Positions 27,879 to 35,771 of a stretch of DNA of 64,000 nt are shown here, piece by piece. The notes under the pieces are model-generated. The model did no database searches. It was not told where the DNA came from and saw only the letters and a program-made list of their open reading frames with translations. The DNA lies in contig OZ241339.1 in assembly GCA_965200235.1 (NCBI GenBank), positions 1,922,001 to 1,986,000 of the forward strand. The letters are read 5' to 3'. The position numbers and the translations under genes are program-made. The DNA comes from Azotimanducus chitobiosivorans (GTDB taxonomy: Bacteria > Pseudomonadota > Gammaproteobacteria > Pseudomonadales > Azotimanducaceae). Within the stretch, counting starts at the first letter, position 1, and each line of letters starts with the position of its first letter.

Positions 27879-28283
27879 TCAGGCCGCCTTGACCGCCATG
27901 CGATGCGCCTTCGCCCGCTCGGCGCGCGGCAGCACAACACTCAACACGCCATCGCAAATTTGCGCGTCGATGCGGGATCCGTCAAGGTCTTCGGAGAGCG
28001 TGAAAGCGCGCTCGTAGTCGCCTTCGCCGTACTCCCAATAGCCTCGCGTGAATCCTTCAGGTTTCGTGGACTGAACATGGCCCTTGATTGTCAGAACTCG
28101 CCGCGCAAGCTCAAGTTCGACATCTTCCGAACTGACGCCCGGCATCTCGATACGAAGCTCCACACCGTCATCTGACTCGATAATGTCGGTGAGCGGCCGG
28201 TACAGGCGTGCACTGCGAGCCGAATCAGAAGCGCACTCGGACTTCGGCGCCGATTCTTGGGGCAGACTTTCTACCTCGAACAT
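27879..28283 (-). CDS. Hsp20/alpha-crystallin small heat-shock protein
   Basis: A 134-residue chaperone from the ATG at 28283, which lies 8 bases after AGGAGG; that Shine-Dalgarno sequence decides against the upstream TTG. The alpha-crystallin domain runs from VELRIEMPGVSSEDVELEL to GVLSVVLPRAE, with the usual GVLxxxLP end motif. It holds unfolding proteins in oligomers. It follows the second Hsp20 gene by 14 bases, so the pair is an operon. Confidence 0.92.
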   Translation of the reverse strand: MFEVESLPQESAPKSECASDSARSARLYRPLTDIIESDDGVELRIEMPGVSSEDVELELARRVLTIKGHVQSTKPEGFTRGYWEYGEGDYERAFTLSEDLDGSRIDAQICDGVLSVVLPRAERAKAHRMAVKAA

Positions 28284-28297
28284 AGCGATGACCTCCT

Positions 28298-28711
28298 TCA
28301 AGCAGCCTTGACTTCAATGCGACGGGGCTTGTCTTCTTCGCGCCTGTGAACGACCACTTCGAGCACGCCGTTCCTGACCCGGGCCTCCGTCTTATCGGGA
28401 TCAAGATTGAATGGAATTCGCACGGCGCGGCTGAACTTACCGAAATTACGTTCTCGCTGATGCCAAAGGGTTTTCTCCGGCATTGTGTCGGCCTTGCGCT
28501 CACCTGAAAACACCAAGACATTGTCCTTGACGGAAATGTCGATATCCGCAGGATCGACGCCCGGCACTTCGGCCGTGATCGCGACGCGATCTTGTGAATG
28601 CCAAAGATTCACGGACGGGTAGCCGCGAGTGCCGTTCGCAAAATCGCCGTGGAATCGGCGAACCAGCGAAAAAGGATCGCGGCGAAGAAATGTAGAAGCT
28701 GGGTACAGCAT
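28298..28711 (-). CDS. Hsp20/alpha-crystallin small heat-shock protein
   Basis: A 137-residue small heat-shock protein starting at the ATG 28711, preceded by AGGAGG. The N-terminus MLYPASTFLRRDPFSLVRRF is followed by the alpha-crystallin domain (AITAEVPGVDPADIDISVKD to GVLEVVVHRREE). It resembles the IbpA/HspA class and ends RRIEVKAA. It heads a two-gene stress operon with the downstream Hsp20 gene. Heat or envelope stress control is expected, but no sigma-32 promoter is clear. Confidence 0.92.
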   Translation of the reverse strand: MLYPASTFLRRDPFSLVRRFHGDFANGTRGYPSVNLWHSQDRVAITAEVPGVDPADIDISVKDNVLVFSGERKADTMPEKTLWHQRERNFGKFSRAVRIPFNLDPDKTEARVRNGVLEVVVHRREEDKPRRIEVKAA

Positions 28712-28966
28712 TGTGTCTTCCTCCTGTTTTGAACGCCGCCAGACATTGGCGGTGTTTGCTTGAGACGAAAAATTGGGGATGTACGGGATAATTTCAAGAG
28801 GGTCCCTTCGAACCAAGCGCGATTCGCGCACCAACGCAATAGCAAAATGATGACGCAAAATCGAGCAAAAATCTCACAAGGGCACAGCCCAAATTTCGAA
28901 ATGACCTTGTTACTATGGCATGACCTTCGACTAACTCAACGCATAGGCAACAAGGTTATACTGACG

Positions 28967-29542
28967 ATGCAGCCAAGCTACAGAGAATACACCGAGTTGG
29001 CGGAATACCTCGCGCACAACGGGTTCACGGAACAACAGTCTGAAACGCTCGTGCAAGTGATCGCTGACTTGTTTGCCAGAATCGAGGCCTATTTCGAGCG
29101 CATCAGGGAAGACGATCGGAAAGACCGCGAACGCATTCGAAGAGAAGACAAGGCCTACTTCGAGCGCATGCAAGAAAAGAACGAGGCCTATTTCGAGCGC
29201 ATCCGCAAAGAGGACAAGGCTGATCGCGAGCGTCTTCGCGAGGAAGACAAGGCTGATCGCGAGCGTCTTCGCGAGGAAGACAAGGCTGATCGCGAGCGTC
29301 TTCGCGAGGAAGACAAGGCTGATCGCGAGCGTCTTCGCGAGGAAGACAAGGCTGATCGTGAGCGTCTTCGCGAGGAAGACAAGGCGGACCGCGAGCGCAT
29401 CCGCGATCAGGACCAGCAGCAATGGGCGCGCCTAGAAGCAAAGGTCGATGCCATTCAACGACAATCAGTCGTCACGCTGTCAACGCTCGTGCTGACAATC
29501 ATAGGCGCATCGATCGCCTATATCCTCTCACTCGCCGAGTGA
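28967..29542 (+). CDS. coiled-coil protein with C-terminal membrane anchor (DUF1640-like layout)
   Basis: About 191 residues from ATG 28967. The N-terminal GFTEQQSETLVQVIADL helix, a long charged coiled coil and a final hydrophobic segment (VVTLSTLVLTIIGASIAYIL) match the layout of bacterial DUF1640/CCDC90-like proteins. The coiled coil is a tandem array of 11-residue units of the type EDKADRERLRE (six units, 29213-29410). Such proteins probably oligomerise as membrane-anchored stalks; the role is unknown. An earlier ATG at 28901 is possible. The stop overlaps the convergent isomerase gene by 15 bases. Confidence 0.75.
   Translation: MQPSYREYTELAEYLAHNGFTEQQSETLVQVIADLFARIEAYFERIREDDRKDRERIRREDKAYFERMQEKNEAYFERIRKEDKADRERLREEDKADRERLREEDKADRERLREEDKADRERLREEDKADRERLREEDKADRERIRDQDQQQWARLEAKVDAIQRQSVVTLSTLVLTIIGASIAYILSLAE
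29213..29410 (+). repeat. 33-bp tandem repeat, six units, in a coiled-coil gene
   Basis: Units begin at 29213, 29246, 29279, 29312, 29345 and 29378. The first five are almost identical (one C-to-T change); the sixth has diverged. Each encodes one 11-residue turn of the coiled coil, so copy-number change keeps the frame. Confidence 0.9.
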
Positions 29543-30187
29543 ACGCGGCTTCAGCCCTTCTTGCTCCAGCCGCCACACAAGATCAGCAAGCCGATCCTGA
29601 CCAAAGAAAGGCTCACCTTCAAACACGCAGGTCGGCACGCCCCAGTGCCCCGAGATCTCAAGCGCCTTTTGATTCTCTTCTATTTGCGCGACCAGGCGAT
29701 CAGGCTCCGCCGCTACGACTGCATCAAGCTCCGCAAGGTCAAAGCCCGCCCGTGACGCAGCCTCGGCAAGATGGGCACCCTCATTCCAGCCATTCGTTCC
29801 GCCCCAGATCAGTCGTGATACTTCATCAAGAAAGGCGAGGCCATCGCCGCCCTCAGCAGCCGCGACACCCAATCGCGTCAGCCGATGGATGTACGGCTGC
29901 TCCACGGGATAGCGACCGCTTGCCATGTCGAACACCACAGGGTCCGGATTCGGGTAGCGAAACGGAATACCGAGGCGCTCCGCCACCCTCGGCGCATCGC
30001 GCAGCAAGTACGACACAAACAGCGGATTCGCGCGCTCAAAAAACTCAGGCGTGCGCACTGCAAGCGGCAGCACAGGACGCGCGTTGATGTCAACATCGTA
30101 CTCGTCCCGCAGCTTGACCAGCCGAGCAGTCGCAAGATACGAATAGGGGCTGCGAAAAGACCAGTAGAGGTCAACAACTAGACTCAT
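29528..30187 (-). CDS. DsbA-family 2-hydroxychromene-2-carboxylate isomerase-like protein
   Basis: A 219-residue thioredoxin-fold protein. DLYWSFRSPYSYLATARL carries the kappa-class active-site Ser, and the later word GHWGVPTCVFEGEPFFGQDRL is the cis-Pro region. The fold is that of HCCA isomerase and GST kappa, glutathione-dependent enzymes of aromatic breakdown. No other aromatic-degradation gene lies nearby, so the substrate is open. The gene lies 12 bases upstream of nothing else on its strand; the LLM gene precedes it. Confidence 0.85.
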   Translation of the reverse strand: MSLVVDLYWSFRSPYSYLATARLVKLRDEYDVDINARPVLPLAVRTPEFFERANPLFVSYLLRDAPRVAERLGIPFRYPNPDPVVFDMASGRYPVEQPYIHRLTRLGVAAAEGGDGLAFLDEVSRLIWGGTNGWNEGAHLAEAASRAGFDLAELDAVVAAEPDRLVAQIEENQKALEISGHWGVPTCVFEGEPFFGQDRLADLVWRLEQEGLKPRSLGE

Positions 30188-30199
30188 TCACTTGACCAG

Positions 30200-31207
30200 C
30201 TAGGCGGCTTTCAGTTCAGAAATGATCTGCGCCTGCAGCTCAGACGGAATGAGGCCATACGCCGCCGAAGTCCTGTCAACGAGGTCGCCGTAGCGCGACT
30301 TGATGGCACCCGCCAAGTCCTGCGGCTCGGCAACGACCGCAAACTCGCGCACCAGATCGTCTCCGATCAATTGCCCCATTTCGACCCACTTGCCTTGCTT
30401 CGACATGGCATTCAGCTGTGGCTGCAGCTCGCCTGCGCCGACCGACTCCAGCACCGGCTTGTAGGCTGGCGTCGATCCATAGAACGCGACCTGCTGGCAC
30501 ACCATCGCGCGGGCGCTCGCAACGGCTTCCTCGGTATCTCCGGTGACAGTGAACATCGGGTAGACAATCTCGAAGTCCGCGCGTGACTTGCCTGCTTTCG
30601 TCCAGCCGCGCTCCAAGGCCGGCAAGGTGGTCTCGCGAAGGTACTTTTCCGTCGTAAAGGCGTGTACAAGAAGGCCGTCAGCAACCTCTCCAGCGACTTC
30701 CGTCATCAAGGGGCCAACCGCCGCCAGGAACACGCGCGGCGGACCATTGTCGGTATCGATCGGCGTGAAGAACGGTGTCATCAGCGTGTGGTGGTAGAAC
30801 TCGCCTTGAAAATCGAGCGGCTTGCCTTCGTACCACGTCGCCCAAATAGCGCGCATGGCAAGGATGAACTCGCGCATGCGCTTGGCTGGCGACGACCACG
30901 GCATGCTGAATCGTCTAGTGATATGCGCACGTATCTGCGAGCCGATCCCCAGAACGAAGCGGCCATCCGAGGCTGAATTGAGGTCGTGCGCTGTCGCTGC
31001 AAGCGTCATTGGCGAGCGCGCAAAGGCCACAGCGATGGCGGTGATCAGATCGACGCGGCTGGTGCTTTGACTGGCAATCATATGCGGCAGAAACGGGTCG
31101 TGCGAGGTCTCGGCAGTCATCAGGCCGTCATAGCCTAGTTCTTCAAGCTTGGCTGCCTCGGCCGCAACCTCTGCGAAATTGTGGCCGATGCCAGTATCGA
31201 CTTTCAT
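30200..31207 (-). CDS. LLM class F420-dependent oxidoreductase (TIGR03617-like)
   Basis: About 335 residues. The ATG at 31207 is preferred because AGGGA stands nine bases before it, while it directly touches the ATG at 31216. Landmarks are MKVDTGIGHNFAEVAAEAAKLEELG, TAETSHDPFLPH, SDGRFVLGIGSQIRAHITRRF and the GEFYHHTLMTPFFTP substrate loop. The enzyme uses F420 or flavin; the substrate is unknown. It lies 12 bases upstream of the isomerase gene, so the two are probably one transcript. Confidence 0.85.
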   Translation of the reverse strand: MKVDTGIGHNFAEVAAEAAKLEELGYDGLMTAETSHDPFLPHMIASQSTSRVDLITAIAVAFARSPMTLAATAHDLNSASDGRFVLGIGSQIRAHITRRFSMPWSSPAKRMREFILAMRAIWATWYEGKPLDFQGEFYHHTLMTPFFTPIDTDNGPPRVFLAAVGPLMTEVAGEVADGLLVHAFTTEKYLRETTLPALERGWTKAGKSRADFEIVYPMFTVTGDTEEAVASARAMVCQQVAFYGSTPAYKPVLESVGAGELQPQLNAMSKQGKWVEMGQLIGDDLVREFAVVAEPQDLAGAIKSRYGDLVDRTSAAYGLIPSELQAQIISELKAA

Positions 31208-31251
31208 GAATGGCATTCCCTACAGAAAAAAGACCGCACAATACCTGTTTT

Positions 31252-31893
31252 TCAATGTCTTGACATGATGCCGGGCACGCTGAGCAGAAGGCCGTCATAC
31301 GGGCCTTCGCCATTCAGATAGTGTTGACAATGTGCCTCGATCGCATCGAGCGTAACCTCGTAGACAATGTTGTTTGGGCAGCGAATGCGGCTGACTTCAC
31401 GTGTATCGAGCTCGAGCAGGCAGCGCAGCAGCACGCGCATCGTGATGCCGTGCGTTACGAGCGCGAGTTCGCCGCCCAACTCGAGTTCCGCTAGCATCGT
31501 CCTGATGCGAGGCTCAAGGTCGGCCAAGCTCTCGCCTCCCGGCGGCGTGAATCCATAGGGGTTTTCACTGCGCGCATGCCAGATCTCCGGATGCGAACGC
31601 TCGGCCTCATCCCAGGTCATGCCGCCCCAGGTACCGCAGTCTCGCTCCTTGAGGCGCTCATCGAATTCGCAACGCGCGCCAGTCTCTTCGGCAATGATAT
31701 TCGCGGTCTTGGCGGCGCGTCCGAGGGGCGAAGCGATCAACCGCTTCACCAACATGGACTTGAGTATGCCCGCATTGCGGCGAGCCTGTATCATGCCTTC
31801 ATTGGTGAGCGGCGAGTCTAGGACGCCTTGTATGCGACCTTCGCGATTCCATTCGGTTTCTCCGTGACGCACGAGAAATAGCTTGCGGGACAT
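31252..31893 (-). CDS. histidine phosphatase family protein
   Basis: A 213-residue phosphoglycerate-mutase-like phosphatase from ATG 31893. The catalytic RHG is in KLFLVRHGETEWN (residues 5-17), the second His in LALVTHGITMR, and the acid residue in LKERDCGTWGG. It probably removes phosphate from a small metabolite such as a sugar phosphate or phospho-nucleoside. The upstream open frame is antisense to htpX and not homologous. It is divergent from htpX with 79 bases between. Confidence 0.9.
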   Translation of the reverse strand: MSRKLFLVRHGETEWNREGRIQGVLDSPLTNEGMIQARRNAGILKSMLVKRLIASPLGRAAKTANIIAEETGARCEFDERLKERDCGTWGGMTWDEAERSHPEIWHARSENPYGFTPPGGESLADLEPRIRTMLAELELGGELALVTHGITMRVLLRCLLELDTREVSRIRCPNNIVYEVTLDAIEAHCQHYLNGEGPYDGLLLSVPGIMSRH

Positions 31894-31972
31894 GTGATGA
31901 GCCGATTTGCGCGAGTTGCAAAGATTCAACACCGACACCATATATGAGATTGATACTCGAAGGAGAAAATAC

Positions 31973-32866
31973 ATGGGCATGCGCATCCTGCTGCTGATAC
32001 TCACCAACCTCGCCATTCTTTTGGTGCTCGGCGTGGTGCTCAGAATCCTCGGCATTGACAGCCTGACCTTGACAGCGGATGGCATGGACATCAACTACAC
32101 GGGCCTGCTCATCTTCAGCGCCGTATTCGGCTTCGGCGGCGCCTTCATTTCGCTCTTGATCTCCAAATGGATGGCGAAACGCGCAACCGGCGCCCGCATC
32201 ATCGAGAATCCAAGCAACGAGACCGAGCGCTGGCTCTTGAACACAACCAAGCAACTCGCCGAGCGCGCGGGCGTCGGCATGCCGGAAGTCGCCATCTTCG
32301 ACTCCGCTGCGCCCAATGCGTTCGCGACCGGCGCCAATCGCAACAAGGCGCTCGTCGCGGTCAGCACCGGTCTTATGCGCAGCATGACCCGCGAGCAAGT
32401 GAAAGCGGTCCTTGGCCATGAAATCGGCCATGTCGCCAACGGCGATATGATCACCCTGACCTTGATTCAAGGCGTGCTCAATACCTTCGTGATTTTCCTG
32501 TCGCGCATCATCGGCATGATTGTTGACCGCGTGGTGCTGCGCAACGAGCGCGGCTTCGGCATCGGCTATTTCGTCACCAGCATCATTGCGCAGATTCTCC
32601 TCGGCATCCTTGCGAGCGCGGTTGTTGCCTGGTTCTCGCGGCGGCGCGAATTCAAAGCGGATGCCGCAGGCGCCGAGCTTGCCGGACGCAACAACATGAT
32701 CAACGCGCTTGATGCCTTGAGGCGCGGCGAAGGCCGCGCGGACATGCCGGAATCGCTTGCGGCGTTCGGCATTTCTCCCTCGGTACGATCCGGCATGGCG
32801 CGCCTCTTTGCCTCGCATCCACCGCTTGACGAACGCATCAAGGCGCTGAAAAACCGCATGGTGTAG
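31973..32866 (+). CDS. htpX: protease HtpX
   Basis: A 297-residue inner-membrane zinc metalloprotease of family M48B that degrades misfolded membrane proteins. AAGGAGA precedes the ATG at 31973 by six bases and sets the start. Two N-terminal hydrophobic segments are followed by the zinc motif LGHEIGHVANGD (near residue 142), two more membrane segments and the Glu ligand in REFKADAAGAELAG. Its C-terminus SHPPLDERIKALKN is typical. Confidence 0.96.
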   Translation: MGMRILLLILTNLAILLVLGVVLRILGIDSLTLTADGMDINYTGLLIFSAVFGFGGAFISLLISKWMAKRATGARIIENPSNETERWLLNTTKQLAERAGVGMPEVAIFDSAAPNAFATGANRNKALVAVSTGLMRSMTREQVKAVLGHEIGHVANGDMITLTLIQGVLNTFVIFLSRIIGMIVDRVVLRNERGFGIGYFVTSIIAQILLGILASAVVAWFSRRREFKADAAGAELAGRNNMINALDALRRGEGRADMPESLAAFGISPSVRSGMARLFASHPPLDERIKALKNRMV

Positions 32867-33318
32867 TGTTGGCAACCGCTACCGCTCACGAATCGCAGTT
32901 TCATTGGCGCTGCGCAAAGACATGGCGAACTTCCGCCTACAACACCTCCTGGTGCCTTTTGGGGTGCGCGATTGGCGACCTCGGCACCATCTTCTGGTTT
33001 CAAACCTACTCGCCTGAAACGCCAGCGCCCCTTGTCATAGGCATTGCCATGGTCTGTGGGATCTTGACGAGCATCGCGCTTGAGACGTGCATTCTGCTTG
33101 GTCGAATGGGCTTGCGGGCGGCGCTCAGCACGGCGCTCGGCATGAGCCTCGCGTCAATGATCGCCATGGAAGCCGCCATGAATCTCACCGATTTCCTGCT
33201 TGTCGGAGGCGCGCGGCTCACCTGGTGGGTCATTCCGCCCATGCTGCTTGCAGGATTCCTCGCTCCTTGGCCGTATAATTACTGGCGTTTGAAGAAGTTC
33301 AACCAGGCCTGTCATTAG
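32866..33318 (+). CDS. DUF4396 domain-containing membrane protein
   Basis: A 150-residue protein with four hydrophobic stretches. Words such as AYNTSWCLLGCAIGDLGTIF, ALETCILL, LGMSLASMIAMEAAMNLTD and WPYNYWRLKKF are the DUF4396 signature. The GTG start shares one base with the htpX stop, so it is translated with htpX. Function unknown; a role in membrane metal or stress handling has not been shown. Confidence 0.85.
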   Translation: MLATATAHESQFHWRCAKTWRTSAYNTSWCLLGCAIGDLGTIFWFQTYSPETPAPLVIGIAMVCGILTSIALETCILLGRMGLRAALSTALGMSLASMIAMEAAMNLTDFLLVGGARLTWWVIPPMLLAGFLAPWPYNYWRLKKFNQACH

Positions 33319-33340
33319 CGGCCGGTCTGGCCGAGACAAC

Positions 33341-33413
33341 GCCGCCATAGCTCAGCAGGTAGAGCAGCTCACTTGTAATGAGAAGGCCCGGGGTTCGATT
33401 CCTCGTGGCGGCA
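33341..33413 (+). tRNA. tRNA-Thr (anticodon TGT)
   Basis: The 73-base cloverleaf folds with acceptor GCCGCCA/TGGCGGC, D stem GCTC/GAGC, anticodon loop CTTGTAA (anticodon TGT) and T stem CGGGG/CCTCG with loop TTCGATT. The anticodon stem has one G-A mismatch at its outer pair. The encoded 3' end lacks a full CCA. It stands at the border between core genes and the accessory island. Confidence 0.95.
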
Positions 33414-33641
33414 CCCATGTGACGTTCTCGACACGAGATTTCCTATTGAAAATTAAGAATTTTTAGACCCTACATTCAACCTTGAAGTGCAACGCTTGGT
33501 GAGACGGTAATTTCACAATAATCGACGGCGATTTGCAGGGCAACACAGTGACGGCCTCCGCCACGCGGGAGCTCGATAGTTTTCTTTCTGCCTCCTCACC
33601 GTGTGGCCGAGAGCACGTTCGCAGTGCCCATACCTCAACCG

Positions 33642-33818
33642 ATGACAACCGAACTATTGACAAAAGGGCAGATCATCATTCCTAGACCCATTCGTCAGCA
33701 CTGGGAAAGAGAGATGGATTTTGCAGATGCGCTACATCTTGGCGCTTCTGCTACTTGCGAGGCGATGCTCACGTTCGACCGTCAGTTTACTGAGTTTGAA
33801 GTGGTCGGGGTCGTTTAG
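33642..33818 (+). pseudogene. AbrB-type antitoxin fused to a PIN toxin tail (VapBC scar)
   Basis: MTTELLTKGQIIIPRPIRQHW is the start of a SpoVT/AbrB-type antitoxin. It runs directly into DFADALHLGASATCEAMLTFDRQF, the C-terminus of a PIN-domain toxin with its final acidic residues. The antitoxin C-terminus and the toxin N-terminal half are missing, so an in-frame deletion has joined the two genes. The end lies in the left inverted repeat of the adjacent IS. Confidence 0.7.
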
Positions 33819-33888
33819 ACAGTTTGAGGGCAAAGCTAAGGGTGCTTCCTGATGAATAAATGCCCTTGATCGTAATTTATGTTTTCTG

Positions 33889-34055
33889 TTTGCTCCAGGT
33901 CGCTCCGTTCCCCCGTCGCCAATGCCCGCCGCCGCTGGCCGGTAGTACACCGACGCGCGGCTCACGCCCGCTAGCTCGCAGCGGCGCGACAGCGACAGCC
34001 CCGTGCCCTCGCGGACCATCCTCAGCCTCTCCGCGCGTCCAAGGGCGCCAACCCC
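33889..34055 (-). pseudogene. IS3-family transposase OrfB, N-terminal fragment
   Basis: In the frame offset from orfA the strand reads RLRMVREGTGLSLSRRCELAG and then VSRASVYYRPAAAGIGDGG, the usual OrfB N-terminal HTH and Tyr-Tyr-Arg motif. The reading then breaks off into unrelated sequence near 33890. The DDE catalytic domain is absent. Confidence 0.75.
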
Positions 34056-34318
34056 TTGAGAAAAAAATCCCGCTCCACCGTCAGCTCCCCGATCCGCGCG
34101 TACAGCGTCTCCACCAGCTTCTCCTGCTCCCGGTCCGGCTTGCCGGCGCCGCCGCGGAACACCTCCAGAAGCCCGTCCACCGCCTCCGACTTCCACTTCC
34201 CCACCTGGTTCGGATTCACCCCGTGTCGCGCCGCGGTCTCCCGCGCCGTCCGCTCCCCGCGCATCGCCTCCATCACCACCTTCCGCTTGAAATCCGCGCT
34301 GAATTTCCTTCTCTTCAT
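34022..34318 (-). CDS. IS3-family transposase OrfA
   Basis: A 98-residue helix-turn-helix protein beginning MKRRKFSADFKRKVVMEAM and showing ARETAARHGVNPNQVGKWK, the DNA-binding core of IS3-type OrfA. A leucine-zipper-like end (LVETLYARIGELTVERDFFL) follows. It would be made with OrfB by programmed frameshifting in an intact element; here OrfB is truncated, so no active transposase can form. Confidence 0.88.
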   Translation of the reverse strand: MKRRKFSADFKRKVVMEAMRGERTARETAARHGVNPNQVGKWKSEAVDGLLEVFRGGAGKPDREQEKLVETLYARIGELTVERDFFLKGLAPLDARRG

Positions 34319-34381
34319 TGACAGTCTCCTTTCGGGCGAAGCACACCTTAGCAGACTGTCTAAATTTCCCCGACCACTTCA

Positions 34382-34508
34382 ATATTCCATTCGGAGCTGC
34401 GAACGCCATTCGATCATTAACGATATGGTGCCGATTTGGCCACTTCTCACGAAGCTGCTCCCAAGCAGATGGGCTTGAATCCACCAGCGCAATCAGATAC
34501 ACGCTCAT
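34382..34508 (-). pseudogene. hypothetical protein N-terminus cut by the IS3 insertion
   Basis: About 42 residues from ATG 34508 (MSVYLIALVDSSPSAWEQLR and on to FAAPNGI) read naturally as the start of a small protein. The reading runs into the IS terminal repeat at 34381. The remaining part of the gene is not found on the other side. The family is not recognised. Confidence 0.5.
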
Positions 34509-34545
34509 AATTCGGCATACCACACTGAATGGTATCTTGATTCAA

Positions 34546-34737
34546 TCATGGGTTAATCTCGAATGATAGCTTCGCATTATCCACAAAATCACACACCATG
34601 TGGCAAATTCCTGTCAGAGAACAGTCTTCGGTCTGCCCGGCTTGTAGCAACGAATCAAGCCACTTGACGCACTTTTCGTCGGTGTTGAAATGCTTGAGCA
34701 ACTGGGGGACGCTGAATGTGTCTGCTTTGCGCTTCAT
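34546..34737 (-). pseudogene. IS1595-family transposase N-terminal remnant
   Basis: From ATG 34737 the sequence MKRKADTFSVPQLLKHFNTD then EKCVKWLDSLL matches the N-terminal helical part of IS1595 transposases, which in intact copies is followed by a zinc-ribbon (CPHCG). Here the sequence continues without the ribbon. The catalytic domain is missing. Confidence 0.6.
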
Positions 34738-34799
34738 GGGCGGACACCTACAATTTGCCGTATGCGGATTACAAGCGTTTTGCTGATTTTGCCACGTAA

Positions 34800-34895
34800 T
34801 TCCCATTGAATATAGGCCCCTGTCCGCGAAACGTATTGCGCGTCATCCGACATCGACGTAATGAGCACTTGATCAGCAACAGTGATTGGACTCAC
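34800..34895 (-). pseudogene. HEPN (HepT-like) toxin N-terminal remnant, copy A
   Basis: A GTG at 34895 overlaps the MntA stop by 4 bases (the normal arrangement in MntA-HepT). It opens VSPITVADQVLITSM, closely like the copy at 40956. After about 25 codons the reading passes into IS1595-derived sequence. The RX4-6H nuclease motif is lost. Confidence 0.55.
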
Positions 34896-35314
34896 AACAT
34901 CATGGCTTCGTTCACTATGCGATCCTTAAGCATTGAGTGAACACTGCGGTCTACGACCACATCAACTTTACGACCGAGCAAAGATTCGACATCGCCAAGC
35001 AAACCGGCAAGATCAAGCCCACTTGTTCGCGGTCCTGCTCGAACGAGTAAATCCACATCACTCGACTCGTTCGCATCGCCTCGTGCCATCGAACCGAACA
35101 CACGAACATGGGAGAGCCCGTGCGTCTTGGCGATTTGCACGATGCGGTGGCGATGTTGTTCGATAAGTTTGTCCATGCGATAGACTGCGTCGACTGACCT
35201 CGGGACATTCTAAATACAGATTATACCGGCAGCCTTGACTCGCTCACCGCAAACAAGGCTTCCTTAGGGAGTGGATGTTCACACCGGACTGCGGCCCAAG
35301 GGCGGGAAGCTCTG
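34861..35314. repeat. direct repeat, copy A (about 454 bp)
   Basis: Covers the HEPN start, the whole nucleotidyltransferase gene and 138 bases upstream of it. It is nearly identical to 40949-41404 in the same orientation, with scattered substitutions. The pair brackets 5.6 kb that hold the ParB-ATPase/TOPRIM operon and an AAA ATPase. Confidence 0.9.
34892..35176 (-). CDS. mntA: minimal nucleotidyltransferase, MntA-like antitoxin, copy A
   Basis: A 94-residue protein with GS at 28-29, ten residues, then DVD at 40-42: the GSX10DXD motif of MntA-type minimal nucleotidyltransferases. In MntA-HepT pairs this enzyme AMPylates the HEPN toxin near its RX4-6H motif and silences it. Its HepT partner here is truncated, so the gene is an orphan antitoxin. 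Another copy (40980-41264) differs at only a few positions. Confidence 0.88.
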   Translation of the reverse strand: MDKLIEQHRHRIVQIAKTHGLSHVRVFGSMARGDANESSDVDLLVRAGPRTSGLDLAGLLGDVESLLGRKVDVVVDRSVHSMLKDRIVNEAMML

Positions 35315-35395
35315 GGACGCGCATTGTTGTGAGCTGCATGTCCTCCCAGTCGATCATGAACACTGCGATATTGGCTTCGGCGCGACCTTCCATGC
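35244..35395 (-). pseudogene. TonB receptor fragment homologous to the receptor at 41471
   Basis: The strand reads EGRAEANIAVFMIDWEDMQL then TTMRVPE, which lines up with GRIESNVAVYHIDWEDMQL and TSTRAYE in the complete receptor. About 50 residues remain, joined to an IS4 fragment near 35396. In copy B the same block lies beside the intact receptor, so this is the leftover of a duplicated receptor gene. Confidence 0.65.
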
Positions 35396-35692
35396 GAAGT
35401 TGGCGTAGATGCGCCCGTCGCGCCGCTCGTTGGCGTCGGCCAGGGTGGCGCGCCTGAGGGCCGAGCGGATGCCCGTGTGGTAGAGCTTGGCCGACTGCGC
35501 CGAGAGGCAGGCCTCGATGTCGCGGAGGCTTTCCCTGTGGGTCAGCTGGGCGAACGCCAGGATGCGGAAGTGCTCGGCGCACGGGAGCGACCGCACGCGG
35601 CCGTTGCCCCCGTAGCGGTCGACGATTCGCGCGAAGGTCGTCCAAGGCAGGAAATCCATCAACTGTGCGAACAGGGTTCTGCCAGAGTACAT
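35396..35692 (-). pseudogene. IS4-family transposase N-terminal fragment (DUF4372)
   Basis: MYSGRTLFAQLMDFLPWTTF, followed by AFAQLTHRESLRDIEACL and KLYHTGIRSALRRATLADAN, is the N-terminal DUF4372 domain of IS4-type transposases. The reading ends at RIYANFA, where receptor sequence begins. The DDE domain and its ends are missing. Confidence 0.75.
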
Positions 35693-35771
35693 GGGTGCTT
35701 CTCGGTGTACGGACTTCCGAAGATTCCCTTGAAAGTGGTTCCGAATTCAAGTCGACACCGCGCTTATTCAC

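Larger units (their letters stand above)
33797..34381. mobile_element. truncated IS3-family element with both terminal inverted repeats
   Basis: Terminal repeats at 33797-33823 and 34355-34381 pair as TGAAGTGGTCGGGGNNNTTTAGACAGT, differing in three central bases. Between them are a complete orfA on the minus strand and only the first 50 or so codons of orfB. At 585 bases the element is about half an intact IS3-family element. No target duplication is clear. Insertion cut the gene at 34382. Confidence 0.8.

Noticed and set aside
29213..29410. Possible CRISPR array
   Set aside because: The units are contiguous with no spacers and in frame with the gene.
28931..29422. Long antisense ORF with regular hydrophobic repeats over the coiled-coil gene
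   Set aside because: It is the mirror of the 33-bp tandem repeat. The plus strand gives a sensible coiled coil with a membrane anchor, the minus strand only an artificial periodic pattern.
31799..32875. 358-residue antisense ORF over htpX
   Set aside because: It is a high-GC shadow; HtpX has the full metalloprotease signature.
33341..33413. tRNA-Thr as a proven integration site
   Set aside because: No integrase gene and no repeat of the tRNA 3' end was found in the window, so the island border is only suggestive.
33460..33600. Remnant of an IS30-like transposase end after the tRNA
   Set aside because: A short reading with VALQ-type ending was seen, but it is too weak to support.
33732..34523. 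263-residue minus ORF as one protein
   Set aside because: It is a chance read-through joining the cut gene start, the IS frame offset and an OrfB piece; its middle is antisense-like low complexity.
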